Positions 1-5,354 of a stretch of 5,514 nt of DNA are shown in pieces. Within the stretch, counting starts at the first letter, position 1; the number at the start of each line of letters is the position of its first letter. Source of the DNA: Caldithrix sp964468415 (GTDB lineage: Bacteria; Calditrichota; Calditrichia; Calditrichales; Calditrichaceae); contig CAYXUS010000273.1 in assembly GCA_964468415.1 (NCBI GenBank), positions 1 to 5,514 of the forward strand, written 5' to 3'. The position numbers and the translations under genes were made by a program. The notes under the pieces were generated by a model. It had not been told where the DNA came from. It made no database searches and saw only the letters and a program-made list of their open reading frames with translations.

Positions 1-1603
1 GGATGGGCTCGGTTTCGATGATGTGTTTTTTGAGCACATTCAGAACCGCGGCGTTGAATTCCGTACCCTTCTTCAATTCGGCATCGATTTCATCGCTGAT
101 AACATCCAGCGAATCGGCTACGGCCGCACTGAGTACGGTATTGGGCAGAGAGATGGAAGCCGCAGAACCAACGGCGCGGAATTCAAACTTGTTGCCGGTG
201 AAAGCAAAGGGCGAAGTACGGTTGCGATCGGTGTTATCGCGCAAAATGGACGGCAGTTTGCTGATGCCCAAATCGATAATAAATTCTTCGGTTTTTTTGA
301 TTTCCTTCCCGGCTTTAATGTCGTTGAGAATTTCGGTTAAGCGTTCGCCCAAAAATACGGACATAATGGCCGGCGGGGCCTCGTTGGCGCCCAGACGATG
401 GTCGTTTCCGGCCGAAGCAATGGAAGCCCGCAGCAGATCGCCGTATTGATACACCGCACGCAATATAGCTACCAGGAACACCAGAAATTGCAGATTCTCT
501 TCCGGCGTTTTACCGGGATCCAGCAAATTGTTGCCCTCGGAATCGGAAATAGACCAGTTGTTGTGCTTGCCGCTCCCGTTGACACCTTTGAACGGTTTTT
601 CGTGCAGAAGTAAAGCCAGTCCGTGACGGTTGGCCGTTTTACGCAAAATTTCCATGATAAGCTGATTGCGGTCGGCACCCACGTTGAGTTCGGCAAAAAT
701 CGGGGCGATTTCGTATTGGTGCGGCGCTACTTCGTTGTGACGCGTTTTGGCCGGAACCCCCAGGCGATACAACTCCTGCTCGGCATCCTGCATGAAAGCT
801 AACACGCGTTCTTTAATGGTGCCAAAATAGTGATCTTCCAATTGTTGACCCTTCGGCGGTTCGGCACCGATGAGTGTGCGACCGGTCAGGCGTAGATCGG
901 GACGCAGGTTAAAATAGCGTTTGTCGATGAGAAAATATTCTTGCTCGGTACCCACGGTAGGAACCACCCGGCTGGCTTTGGTGTTGCCAAACAGACGCAG
1001 GACGCGCAGGGCTGCCTTGTTGATTGACTCCATGGACCGCAGAAGCGGCGTCTTTTTGTCCAGCGCCTCGCCGGTGTAGCTGATAAAGACGGAAGGGATG
1101 CAGAGAATGCCGCCGCCATTGGGGCCCTCGATGATGAAAGCCGGACTGGAAGGATCCCACATGGTGTAACCGCGTGCCTCGAAGGTGGTGCGCCGCCCGC
1201 CGCTGGGGAAAGAGGACGCATCGGGCTCGCCCTGCACCAATTGATCTCCCTTAAAGCGTTCAATAACCTGACCGTCGGCTTCCAGCTCGAAGAAGGAATC
1301 GTGTTTTTCCGCGGTGAGCCCGGTCTGCGGCTGGAACCAGTGGGTAAAATGAGTCACGCCTTTACTGATGGCCCATTCTTTCATGGCATGTGCCACGGAG
1401 TTGGCAATACTCAAATCCAGTTTGGCGCCTTTACGGATGGTTTCGCGCAATTTTTTGTACACGTCTTTGGGAAGTTTCTCGCGCATTACCTGATCGTTAA
1501 AAGTGTTTTCGCCAAAGCGCACACGGGCTAATTTGGGTAGTTTATCTAAAGTTTCCTGAGCAATTTCTTTTAAAATTTCGTGACGCATTTCTGCAGAACT
1601 CAT
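1..1603 (-). CDS. glnN: Type III glutamine synthetase, N-terminal 534 codons (3' end outside window)
   Basis: This is a cytoplasmic enzyme that makes glutamine from glutamate, ammonia and ATP. The minus-strand frame is open from the start at 1603 to the window edge (534 codons). GSIII proteins are usually about 700 residues or more, so roughly the last quarter is missing because of the window, not a mutation. GSIII-specific blocks are seen in order: THWFQPQTG (about 86-95), EGPNGGGILCIPSVF and SYTGEALDKKTPLLRS (159-190), VGTEQEYFLID (217-227, metal-binding Glu), NEVAPHQYEIAP (290-301), KPFKGVNGSGKHNNWS (336-351, the His-containing active-site loop), GANEAPPAI (405-413) and NRTSPFAFTGNKFEFR (461-476, Glu/Arg pair). 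Two in-frame ATGs exist, at 1609 and 1603. AAGGAG (1618-1613) lies 9 nt from the 1603 ATG but only 3 nt from the other, so 1603 is preferred. A sigma-54 promoter lies about 60 bp upstream. Family assignment is very secure. Confidence 0.96.
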   Translation of the reverse strand, partial: MSSAEMRHEILKEIAQETLDKLPKLARVRFGENTFNDQVMREKLPKDVYKKLRETIRKGAKLDLSIANSVAHAMKEWAISKGVTHFTHWFQPQTGLTAEKHDSFFELEADGQVIERFKGDQLVQGEPDASSFPSGGRRTTFEARGYTMWDPSSPAFIIEGPNGGGILCIPSVFISYTGEALDKKTPLLRSMESINKAALRVLRLFGNTKASRVVPTVGTEQEYFLIDKRYFNLRPDLRLTGRTLIGAEPPKGQQLEDHYFGTIKERVLAFMQDAEQELYRLGVPAKTRHNEVAPHQYEIAPIFAELNVGADRNQLIMEILRKTANRHGLALLLHEKPFKGVNGSGKHNNWSISDSEGNNLLDPGKTPEENLQFLVFLVAILRAVYQYGDLLRASIASAGNDHRLGANEAPPAIMSVFLGERLTEILNDIKAGKEIKKTEEFIIDLGISKLPSILRDNTDRNRTSPFAFTGNKFEFRAVGSAASISLPNTVLSAAVADSLDVISDEIDAELKKGTEFNAAVLNVLKKHIIETEPI

Positions 1604-1662
1604 GATCATTTTCTCCTTGATTTTATTTTTGATCCGTCGTTTTCAAAATAAGTATTCTATTT

Positions 1663-1678
1663 AGCACATTCTGTGCCA
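1663..1678 (-). promoter_or_regulatory. Sigma-54 (-24/-12) promoter of glnN
   Basis: Read on the minus strand, TGGCAC-AGAAT-GTGCT matches the sigma-54 consensus TGGCAC-N5-TTGCW at all but one position. The diagnostic GG and GC dinucleotides are exactly 10 nt apart. Transcription would start near 1652, giving a leader of about 50 nt before the glnN start, which carries a good Shine-Dalgarno. A sigma-54 promoter needs an AAA+ activator, and one is encoded divergently at 2046. The match is seen directly; use by RNA polymerase is inferred. Confidence 0.83.
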
Positions 1679-1781
1679 AAATTGAACGGGCAAAAACCAA
1701 AACTCATAATCGGCTGTTTTTATTGTAAGATAAATGGAAAATCCACAACTTGAAAAACGGAATTAGAGAAAACAAAATCCA

Positions 1782-1823
1782 ACAAAAATGTAGTTAAATA
1801 ATATTAATACGACAAAATTGTAG
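1782..1823. promoter_or_regulatory. glnN-proximal pair of ACAAwwwTGTAG dyads (candidate enhancer sites)
   Basis: There are two 12-bp sites, ACAAAAATGTAG (1782-1793) and ACAAAATTGTAG (1812-1823), in the same orientation with starts 30 bp apart, close to three helical turns. The second is an ACAA-AA-TTGT inverted repeat, as expected for a dimeric HTH protein; the first differs at one base. A further half-like ACAAAAT sits at 1772. The centres lie about 135 and 165 bp upstream of the predicted glnN start, a usual distance for sigma-54 enhancers. The bound protein is inferred to be the divergent regulator. Confidence 0.6.
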
Positions 1824-1977
1824 TAAATGGTGAAAGACGGTGGATCTTCAGGCTGCGTAAATCGCAGCGAAAATGATCCGTTGTCGAAAATGGGTTTTGC
1901 GAATTTCCCTAAAACAGATGAATTATCGGTCTGGTGGGTAAAGTTTCTCTTTTGTGTAAGGATGGTTGGTTTGTGAT

Positions 1978-2006
1978 TTGAATCTGATCCGACAATTTTG
2001 TAGATT
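1978..2006 (+). promoter_or_regulatory. Possible housekeeping promoter of the regulator gene
   Basis: TTGAAT (1978-1983) and TAGATT (2001-2006) are separated by 17 bp. Each hexamer matches four of six bases of the sigma-70 consensus, and the start would be near 2013, about 33 nt before the ATG. One dyad (1992-2003) lies inside the spacer and reaches the -10 hexamer; the next (2022-2033) lies just after the start. The match is weak, so this is only a candidate. No -24/-12 element facing the regulator was found. Confidence 0.3.
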
Positions 2007-2033
2007 TCGGGTTTTAAAAATACAAAATTGTAG
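1992..2033. promoter_or_regulatory. Regulator-proximal pair of ACAAwwwTGTAG dyads (candidate autoregulatory operator)
   Basis: Two sites, ACAATTTTGTAG (1992-2003) and ACAAAATTGTAG (2022-2033), again have starts exactly 30 bp apart and the same orientation as the upstream pair. The second site ends within the AGGA Shine-Dalgarno (2032-2035) of the regulator gene, and the first overlaps a possible -10 region. Binding here would be expected to block transcription of the regulator. The sequence repeats are certain; the operator role is inferred. Confidence 0.57.
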
Positions 2034-2045
2034 GATTGCTTGTTC

Positions 2046-3599
2046 ATGAACACACACTCATTAAAACGTCAAAACGATTCTCTGGTGCGTAAGTTAAATA
2101 TTTTACAACAAATTAACAATGCGGTAAGCCGTACCCTGAATATTAGCGAGTCGTTGAACGGGGCATTGCACATTCTGGTGCAGTCGTTTCGGGTAAAATC
2201 GGGTGCGGTTTTTTTACTGGACGAAGAAAAGCAACATTTGTACATTGGGGCTGCGGTCGGGTTCCCGATTCAGGTCAGCAACCAGCATTACCGTCTGGGC
2301 GAAGGCCTTACCGGTCGGGTCGCCGAAACAAAACAGGCCATTGTGGTGCCGAAGGTGAGCAAGGAACCGCTTTTTCAGAATCGTTTAAAAGGATGGGATC
2401 CGAAAAAGGACAAGGAGCTCTCTTACATCGGGGTACCCATCATCAGTGATTACCGCTTGTTGGGTGTGCTGACCGTTATTTTTCGCTACAGTGCCAGCCG
2501 CGATTTAAACAACACCTTAAAGTTTTTCAATCTGGTTGCCTCCGCTTTGGTGCAGCCCATTCGTTTGAATCGCTTGCTGGTTTTGGAGCGCGAGCGCATT
2601 TTGCACGAGCGTGAGCGCCTGCACGATCAGCTTAAGCAAAAATTCAGCCTGAGCAACATCATCGGTAACAGCCATGCCATGCAGGATGTGTTCGAACGGG
2701 TGGCGCAGGTGGCGCGTGCGGACACTACCGTACTCATTCGCGGTGAAAGCGGTACGGGCAAAGAGCTCATCGCGCAGGCTATTCATTACAACTCTTTGCG
2801 GGCCAGTAAACCGTTCATCCGCGTCAATTGCGGGGCCATTCCCGAAACGCTGATCGAATCGGAGTTTTTTGGCTACGAGAAGGGAGCGTTTACCGGGGCG
2901 GTTTCGCGCAAAAAAGGGCGGTTTGAACTGGCCGACGGAGGAACGATTTTTCTGGATGAGATCGGTGAGTTGAGTCCCATGACGCAGGTAAAACTGCTGC
3001 GCGTTTTACAGGAACAGGAATTTGAACGCGTGGGCGGAACGGAGACGTTAAAGGTGAATGTGCGGGTGATTGCAGCCACCAATTCTAACCTGGAACGCTT
3101 GATGCAAGAAGGTAAGTTTCGCGAGGATTTGTACTATCGTCTGAACGTTTTTACCATTTATTTGCCGCCCTTGCGCGAACGTAAAACCGACATTTTGCTT
3201 CTGGCCGATCATTTTCTGCTTAAGTACAATCGCAAGCACGGCAAGGCCATCCGACGCATTTCCACACCGGCTATCGACATGCTGATGCGTTACCACTGGC
3301 CGGGCAATGTGCGCGAGCTGGAAAACTGCATCGAGCGGGCCGTGCTGGTCTGCGAAGATCAGGTGATTCACAGTTACCATTTGCCGCCCACGTTGCAAAC
3401 GGCGGAAAGCAGCAACACCATTCCGCAGATGTCGTTGGAGCAGGCCGTGGCGGCCTATGAAAAAGATTTGATCCAGGATGCGCTCAAGTCGAGCCGGGGC
3501 ACCATTGCCCGCGCGGCACGCTTACTGAACACCACTGAACGGGTGATCGGTTACAAAATTCGCAAGTACAATATCGATATTCGGCGATTTAAGGGGTAG
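2046..3599 (+). CDS. NifA/NtrC-type sigma-54-dependent activator (GAF, AAA+, Fis HTH)
   Basis: This 517-residue protein is a cytoplasmic transcription activator that would use ATP hydrolysis to open sigma-54 promoter complexes. Domains in order: a short N-terminal helix; a GAF sensory domain (about 20-175), with no phospho-acceptor receiver domain; a charged linker helix rich in RER/HERER (about 178-198); the AAA+ core (about 203-430); and a C-terminal Fis-type HTH (about 483-512). AAA+ motifs seen are Walker A GESGTGKE (233-240), the sigma-54-contacting GAFTGA loop (280-285), Walker B GGTIFLDEIGEL (298-309), AATN sensor I (343-346), FREDLYYRL (358-366) and WPGNVREL (418-425). All key residues are intact. 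An in-frame TTG at 2040 would add two residues; the ATG at 2046 is preferred, with AGGA 10 nt upstream. GAF-first architecture resembles NifA more than NtrC, so control by a small ligand or protein partner is likelier than by phosphorylation. Its position opposite glnN makes glnN the probable target. Confidence 0.93.
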   Translation: MNTHSLKRQNDSLVRKLNILQQINNAVSRTLNISESLNGALHILVQSFRVKSGAVFLLDEEKQHLYIGAAVGFPIQVSNQHYRLGEGLTGRVAETKQAIVVPKVSKEPLFQNRLKGWDPKKDKELSYIGVPIISDYRLLGVLTVIFRYSASRDLNNTLKFFNLVASALVQPIRLNRLLVLERERILHERERLHDQLKQKFSLSNIIGNSHAMQDVFERVAQVARADTTVLIRGESGTGKELIAQAIHYNSLRASKPFIRVNCGAIPETLIESEFFGYEKGAFTGAVSRKKGRFELADGGTIFLDEIGELSPMTQVKLLRVLQEQEFERVGGTETLKVNVRVIAATNSNLERLMQEGKFREDLYYRLNVFTIYLPPLRERKTDILLLADHFLLKYNRKHGKAIRRISTPAIDMLMRYHWPGNVRELENCIERAVLVCEDQVIHSYHLPPTLQTAESSNTIPQMSLEQAVAAYEKDLIQDALKSSRGTIARAARLLNTTERVIGYKIRKYNIDIRRFKG

Positions 3600-3697
3600 A
3601 GCGGGGGAGCGGAATTGGGTAACTGGTTTGGTTGAATGGTTGAATAGGTGTTATGTTTAAAAGTCAGTTCAACCTAAGGTGTGCAGCTGGAAATATA
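3600..3697. other. Gene-free stretch after the regulator, with a short tandem repeat
   Basis: No coding sequence is supported here. It contains a tandem duplication of the octamer GGTTGAAT (3630-3637 and 3638-3645). There is no convincing intrinsic terminator (stem followed by a T tract) directly after the regulator stop. Confidence 0.6.
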
Positions 3698-3828
3698 TCC
3701 TTTTCTGGCTTTTAAAGAAGCTATTAACTTTTTTGAACTTGTCAAGGTGCCGAAAGAAGCCACTTAATCAAGGAAGACCTTGACAAGTTCAAAAAAGTAA
3801 AAATTAATTAATTAACGCCAGAAAAGGA
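3698..3828. repeat. 131-bp nested inverted repeat (possible MITE or structured RNA)
   Basis: Outer arms of 12 bp (TCCTTTTCTGGC at 3698-3709, its exact complement at 3817-3828) enclose inner arms of 22 bp (3727-3748 and 3777-3798) that are also perfectly complementary. The arms are separated by AT-rich internal loops of 17 and 18 nt and a 28-nt apical loop (3749-3776). A folded transcript would be one long rod. There is no clear target duplication at its edges and no T tract after the stem, so neither MITE nor terminator is proven. It lies 33 bp outside the left inverted repeat of the IS, so it may have been a structured insertion target. The pairing is seen directly; the role is unknown. Confidence 0.75.
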
Positions 3829-3861
3829 AAAAAGCAGTAACGGTTGTTGTTTGAAAAGAAG

Positions 3862-3873
3862 GCATCCTTTCTT
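3862..3873 (+). repeat. Left subterminal inverted repeat of the IS
   Basis: GCATCCTTTCTT is the exact reverse complement of 5222-5233. With one extra base (3861) it is also the exact complement of 3914-3926, which overlaps the transposase ribosome-binding site. Confidence 0.8.
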
Positions 3874-3903
3874 ATTTTTAGAGTACAAAATTTAAACGAA
3901 TGT

Positions 3904-3909
3904 TAAAAT
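3904..3909 (+). promoter_or_regulatory. Possible -10 element of the transposase gene
   Basis: TAAAAT matches five of six bases of the -10 consensus, but no good -35 hexamer lies 16-18 bp upstream. A start near 3916 would fall in the right arm of the hairpin, so transcripts made here would lack the left arm and have a free ribosome-binding site. Confidence 0.25.
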
Positions 3910-3929
3910 AACCAAGAAAGGATGCCAAA

Positions 3930-4997
3930 ATGAATTTGCTAAGACAAAGTAATAAGTTAAATTTTGATGGACAAATTTTTTTTATTGGAATTGATGTACA
4001 TAAAAAGAGTTGGACAGTCACGCTTAGGTCAAATGGGATGCAATTAAAAACATTTACCATGGAGCCAAACACCAAAAAGCTCGAGAAGTTTTTGAAAAAG
4101 AATTATCCGGGCGGACACTATTTCTCTGTTTATGAAGCGGGATTTAGTGGTTATTGGCTTCACTATCAATTGACCGAATTAGGCATCAGGAACATAGTTG
4201 TCAGCCCTGGTGATGTACCCATTAGCAATAAAGAAAAGAGTTACAAAGATGATAGCATTGATTCGCGTAAATTAGCCAGGGAGTTAGAAAACAATTCGCT
4301 CGAAGCGATTTATGTGCCTACTGCTAACCAAAGCGCTACACGTCAATTATCAAGACTGTACGCACTACAGAGTAATGAGAACAAAAAAATAAAACTACGT
4401 ATTAAATCATTTTTAAATTACCTGGGAGTTGACATTCCTATTGAAGTTGGTAGTCGATGGTCTAATCGATTAATTAATTGGTTAGAGAAGCTGGAATTAG
4501 AGAATGAAGGAGATCGTTATTATCTGGCTCAGTTAATCAAAAATATGCAAGCCAAACGGAAAGAGATTTTAGCCACTTTAAAGTTAATAAGAAAAAGCTA
4601 TGGTGATCATGAAGTGATTAAACTATTACGTACTATTCCAGGGATTGGATTAATAACAGCCTTTACTTTTTATGGAGAAATAATGGATATTCATCGTTTT
4701 GCTAATCAGAATAAGTTAGCTTCTTATGTAGGCTTAATTCCATCAATTAAATCGTCTGGTAATAAAACCCGAGTCCAAGGACTCAATCATCGTCAGAATA
4801 AGCTTTTAAAATTCAGAATTATTGAATCTGCCTGGGTAGCTGTAAAAAATGATCCGGCCTTAACGTCCAGTTACATGAACTATGTGAAAAGAATGCCCAA
4901 TCAAAAAGCGATCATCAAAATAGCCAGGAAACTATTAAACAGAATGCGAAGTGTTTGGATTAATCAAAAAGAATATCAATTAGGGAGAATGGTATAG
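3930..4997 (+). CDS. IS110-family transposase (RuvC-like DEDD domain plus serine Tnp domain)
   Basis: This 355-residue recombinase would excise the IS as a circle and insert it at a target chosen by an element-encoded guide RNA. The N-terminal RuvC-like domain shows the acidic tetrad: D22 in GIDVHKKS, E69 in YEAG, and D108 and D111 in KDDSIDSRKLA. A middle helical, coiled-coil-like part (about 135-225) rich in Lys, Glu and Leu follows. The C-terminal Transposase_20 domain starts with the helix-hairpin-helix-like LLRTIPGIG (232-240) and contains SIKSSGNK (272-279), where S275 or S276 is the expected nucleophile by comparison with IS621. A basic tail (AIIKIARKLLNRM, 327-339) ends the protein. 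Length is normal and no frameshift or missing key residue is seen, so it looks active. AGGA (3919-3922) lies 7 nt before the ATG but inside a predicted hairpin. Confidence 0.94.
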   Translation: MNLLRQSNKLNFDGQIFFIGIDVHKKSWTVTLRSNGMQLKTFTMEPNTKKLEKFLKKNYPGGHYFSVYEAGFSGYWLHYQLTELGIRNIVVSPGDVPISNKEKSYKDDSIDSRKLARELENNSLEAIYVPTANQSATRQLSRLYALQSNENKKIKLRIKSFLNYLGVDIPIEVGSRWSNRLINWLEKLELENEGDRYYLAQLIKNMQAKRKEILATLKLIRKSYGDHEVIKLLRTIPGIGLITAFTFYGEIMDIHRFANQNKLASYVGLIPSIKSSGNKTRVQGLNHRQNKLLKFRIIESAWVAVKNDPALTSSYMNYVKRMPNQKAIIKIARKLLNRMRSVWINQKEYQLGRMV

Positions 4998-5026
4998 AAA
5001 AGTTTTAGAAAGAACCGATCTCGTTT

Positions 5027-5149
5027 TGCGCAGACCGCTTTTTTAACCTGCATTTGCAGAAAACTGTAAATTGCTTTTAATAGACTGCGGCTGCGCATTT
5101 ATTACCAATAACAAACACCTTGTGGCTTTACATAAATAGTAAAGACCAC
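5027..5149 (+). ncRNA. Candidate bridge/seek RNA of the IS (two bulged stem-loops)
   Basis: The non-coding right end of the IS contains two strong predicted stems. Stem 1 pairs TGCGCAG-a-CCGC (5027-5038) with GCGG-CTGCGCA (5087-5097): 11 bp with one bulged A and a 48-nt interior that holds the small hairpin CTGCATTTGCAG (5048-5059). Stem 2 pairs GTGGCTTTAC (5122-5131) with GTAAAG-a-CCAC (5139-5149): 10 bp, one bulged A and a 7-nt loop. IS1111-type elements are known to encode their guide RNA downstream of the transposase, and guide RNAs of this family have separate target- and donor-binding loops. Guide segments could not be assigned with confidence, and the transcript ends are unknown. Confidence 0.45.
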
Positions 5150-5221
5150 TAATGACAGTTTGATCGGATATTTAATTATTAAAGAAAACTTGGATTAAAT
5201 TTGTTTTTAAGATGAACAAAA

Positions 5222-5233
5222 AAGAAAGGATGC
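5222..5233 (+). repeat. Right subterminal inverted repeat of the IS
   Basis: AAGAAAGGATGC is the exact reverse complement of the left repeat at 3862-3873 and a direct copy of 3914-3925 beside the transposase start. It supports placing the right end of the IS within a few bases of 5233. Confidence 0.8.
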
Positions 5234-5321
5234 GTCTGCTTAAAATTAAAAAAAAATTAGATTTTTACTTGATTTTTAACATAACGGTTATTCGGTGCTT
5301 CTTCGGTGGGCTCCGGTGGCC
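5234..5321. other. AT-rich right flank of the IS, no gene seen
   Basis: This stretch starts with the few bases of uncertain IS end, followed by an A9 run (5248-5256) and two copies of GATTTTT (from 5260). TAACGGTTATT (5282-5292) resembles TAACGGTTGTT (3838-3848) on the other side of the IS. Three GGTG-containing repeats follow (about 5292-5318). No reading frame with coding character is present on either strand. Confidence 0.5.
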
Positions 5322-5354
5322 GGGGAAAGGGTTAAGGGTGTAAGGGGAAAGGGG
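5322..5354 (+). repeat. G-quadruplex-forming motif (five G tracts)
   Basis: Five runs of three or four G lie at 5322-5325, 5329-5331, 5336-5338, 5344-5347 and 5351-5354, separated by spacers of 3-5 nt (AAA, TTAA, TGTAA, AAA). This meets the usual rule of four or more G3 tracts with loops of 1-7. It lies in gene-free DNA about 90 bp outside the IS, and no function can be assigned. Confidence 0.6.

Larger units (their letters stand above)
3861..3926 (+). promoter_or_regulatory. Hairpin that would hide the transposase ribosome-binding site
   Basis: Arms GGCATCCTTTCTT (3861-3873) and AAGAAAGGATGCC (3914-3926) are perfectly complementary over 13 bp with a 40-nt loop. The right arm contains the AAGGA Shine-Dalgarno (3918-3922), 7 nt before the ATG at 3930. 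Any transcript entering from outside the IS would carry both arms and should fold so that translation is blocked. Comparable sequestration limits read-through expression in other IS families such as IS10 and IS50. The fold is seen directly; the effect is inferred. Confidence 0.65.
3862..5233 (+). mobile_element. IS110-family insertion sequence, IS1111-like, apparently complete
   Basis: A single intact DEDD transposase gene is bracketed by 12-bp inverted repeats, GCATCCTTTCTT on the left and AAGAAAGGATGC on the right. Subterminal inverted repeats of about this size mark the IS1111 group of the IS110 family. The coordinates given run from inverted repeat to inverted repeat; true ends in this group normally lie a few bases further out and cannot be fixed without an empty site. 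The element is AT-rich compared with glnN and the regulator, as expected for recent transfer. It sits in intergenic DNA 262 bp after the regulator stop and breaks no recognisable gene. The non-coding stretch after the transposase (225 nt) is longer than the one before it, as expected if the guide RNA is encoded at the right end. Confidence 0.83.

Noticed and set aside
3..1531. Several plus- and minus-strand open frames of 70-150 codons inside glnN
   Set aside because: They lie in other frames of the glnN reading frame, whose 534 codons show all GSIII signature blocks without interruption.
1851..1856. Second sigma-54 promoter on the plus strand around TGGATCTTCAGGCTGC (1841-1856)
   Set aside because: The GG and GC dinucleotides are 11 rather than 10 nt apart and the TGGCAC element is absent.
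1763..2053. 96-codon minus-strand open frame in the divergent intergenic region
   Set aside because: It would overlap the regulator start and all four dyads, has an AT-driven composition rich in Phe, Asn and Ile, no recognisable motif, and is better explained as regulatory DNA.
2517..3398. Minus-strand open frames opposite the regulator gene
   Set aside because: They are antisense shadows of the AAA+ and HTH coding sequence, with no independent start signals or motifs.
3727..3804. Intrinsic terminator for the regulator gene
   Set aside because: The stem is long but is followed by an A-rich rather than T-rich tract on the plus strand, and the loop is 28 nt; it does not fit a standard terminator.
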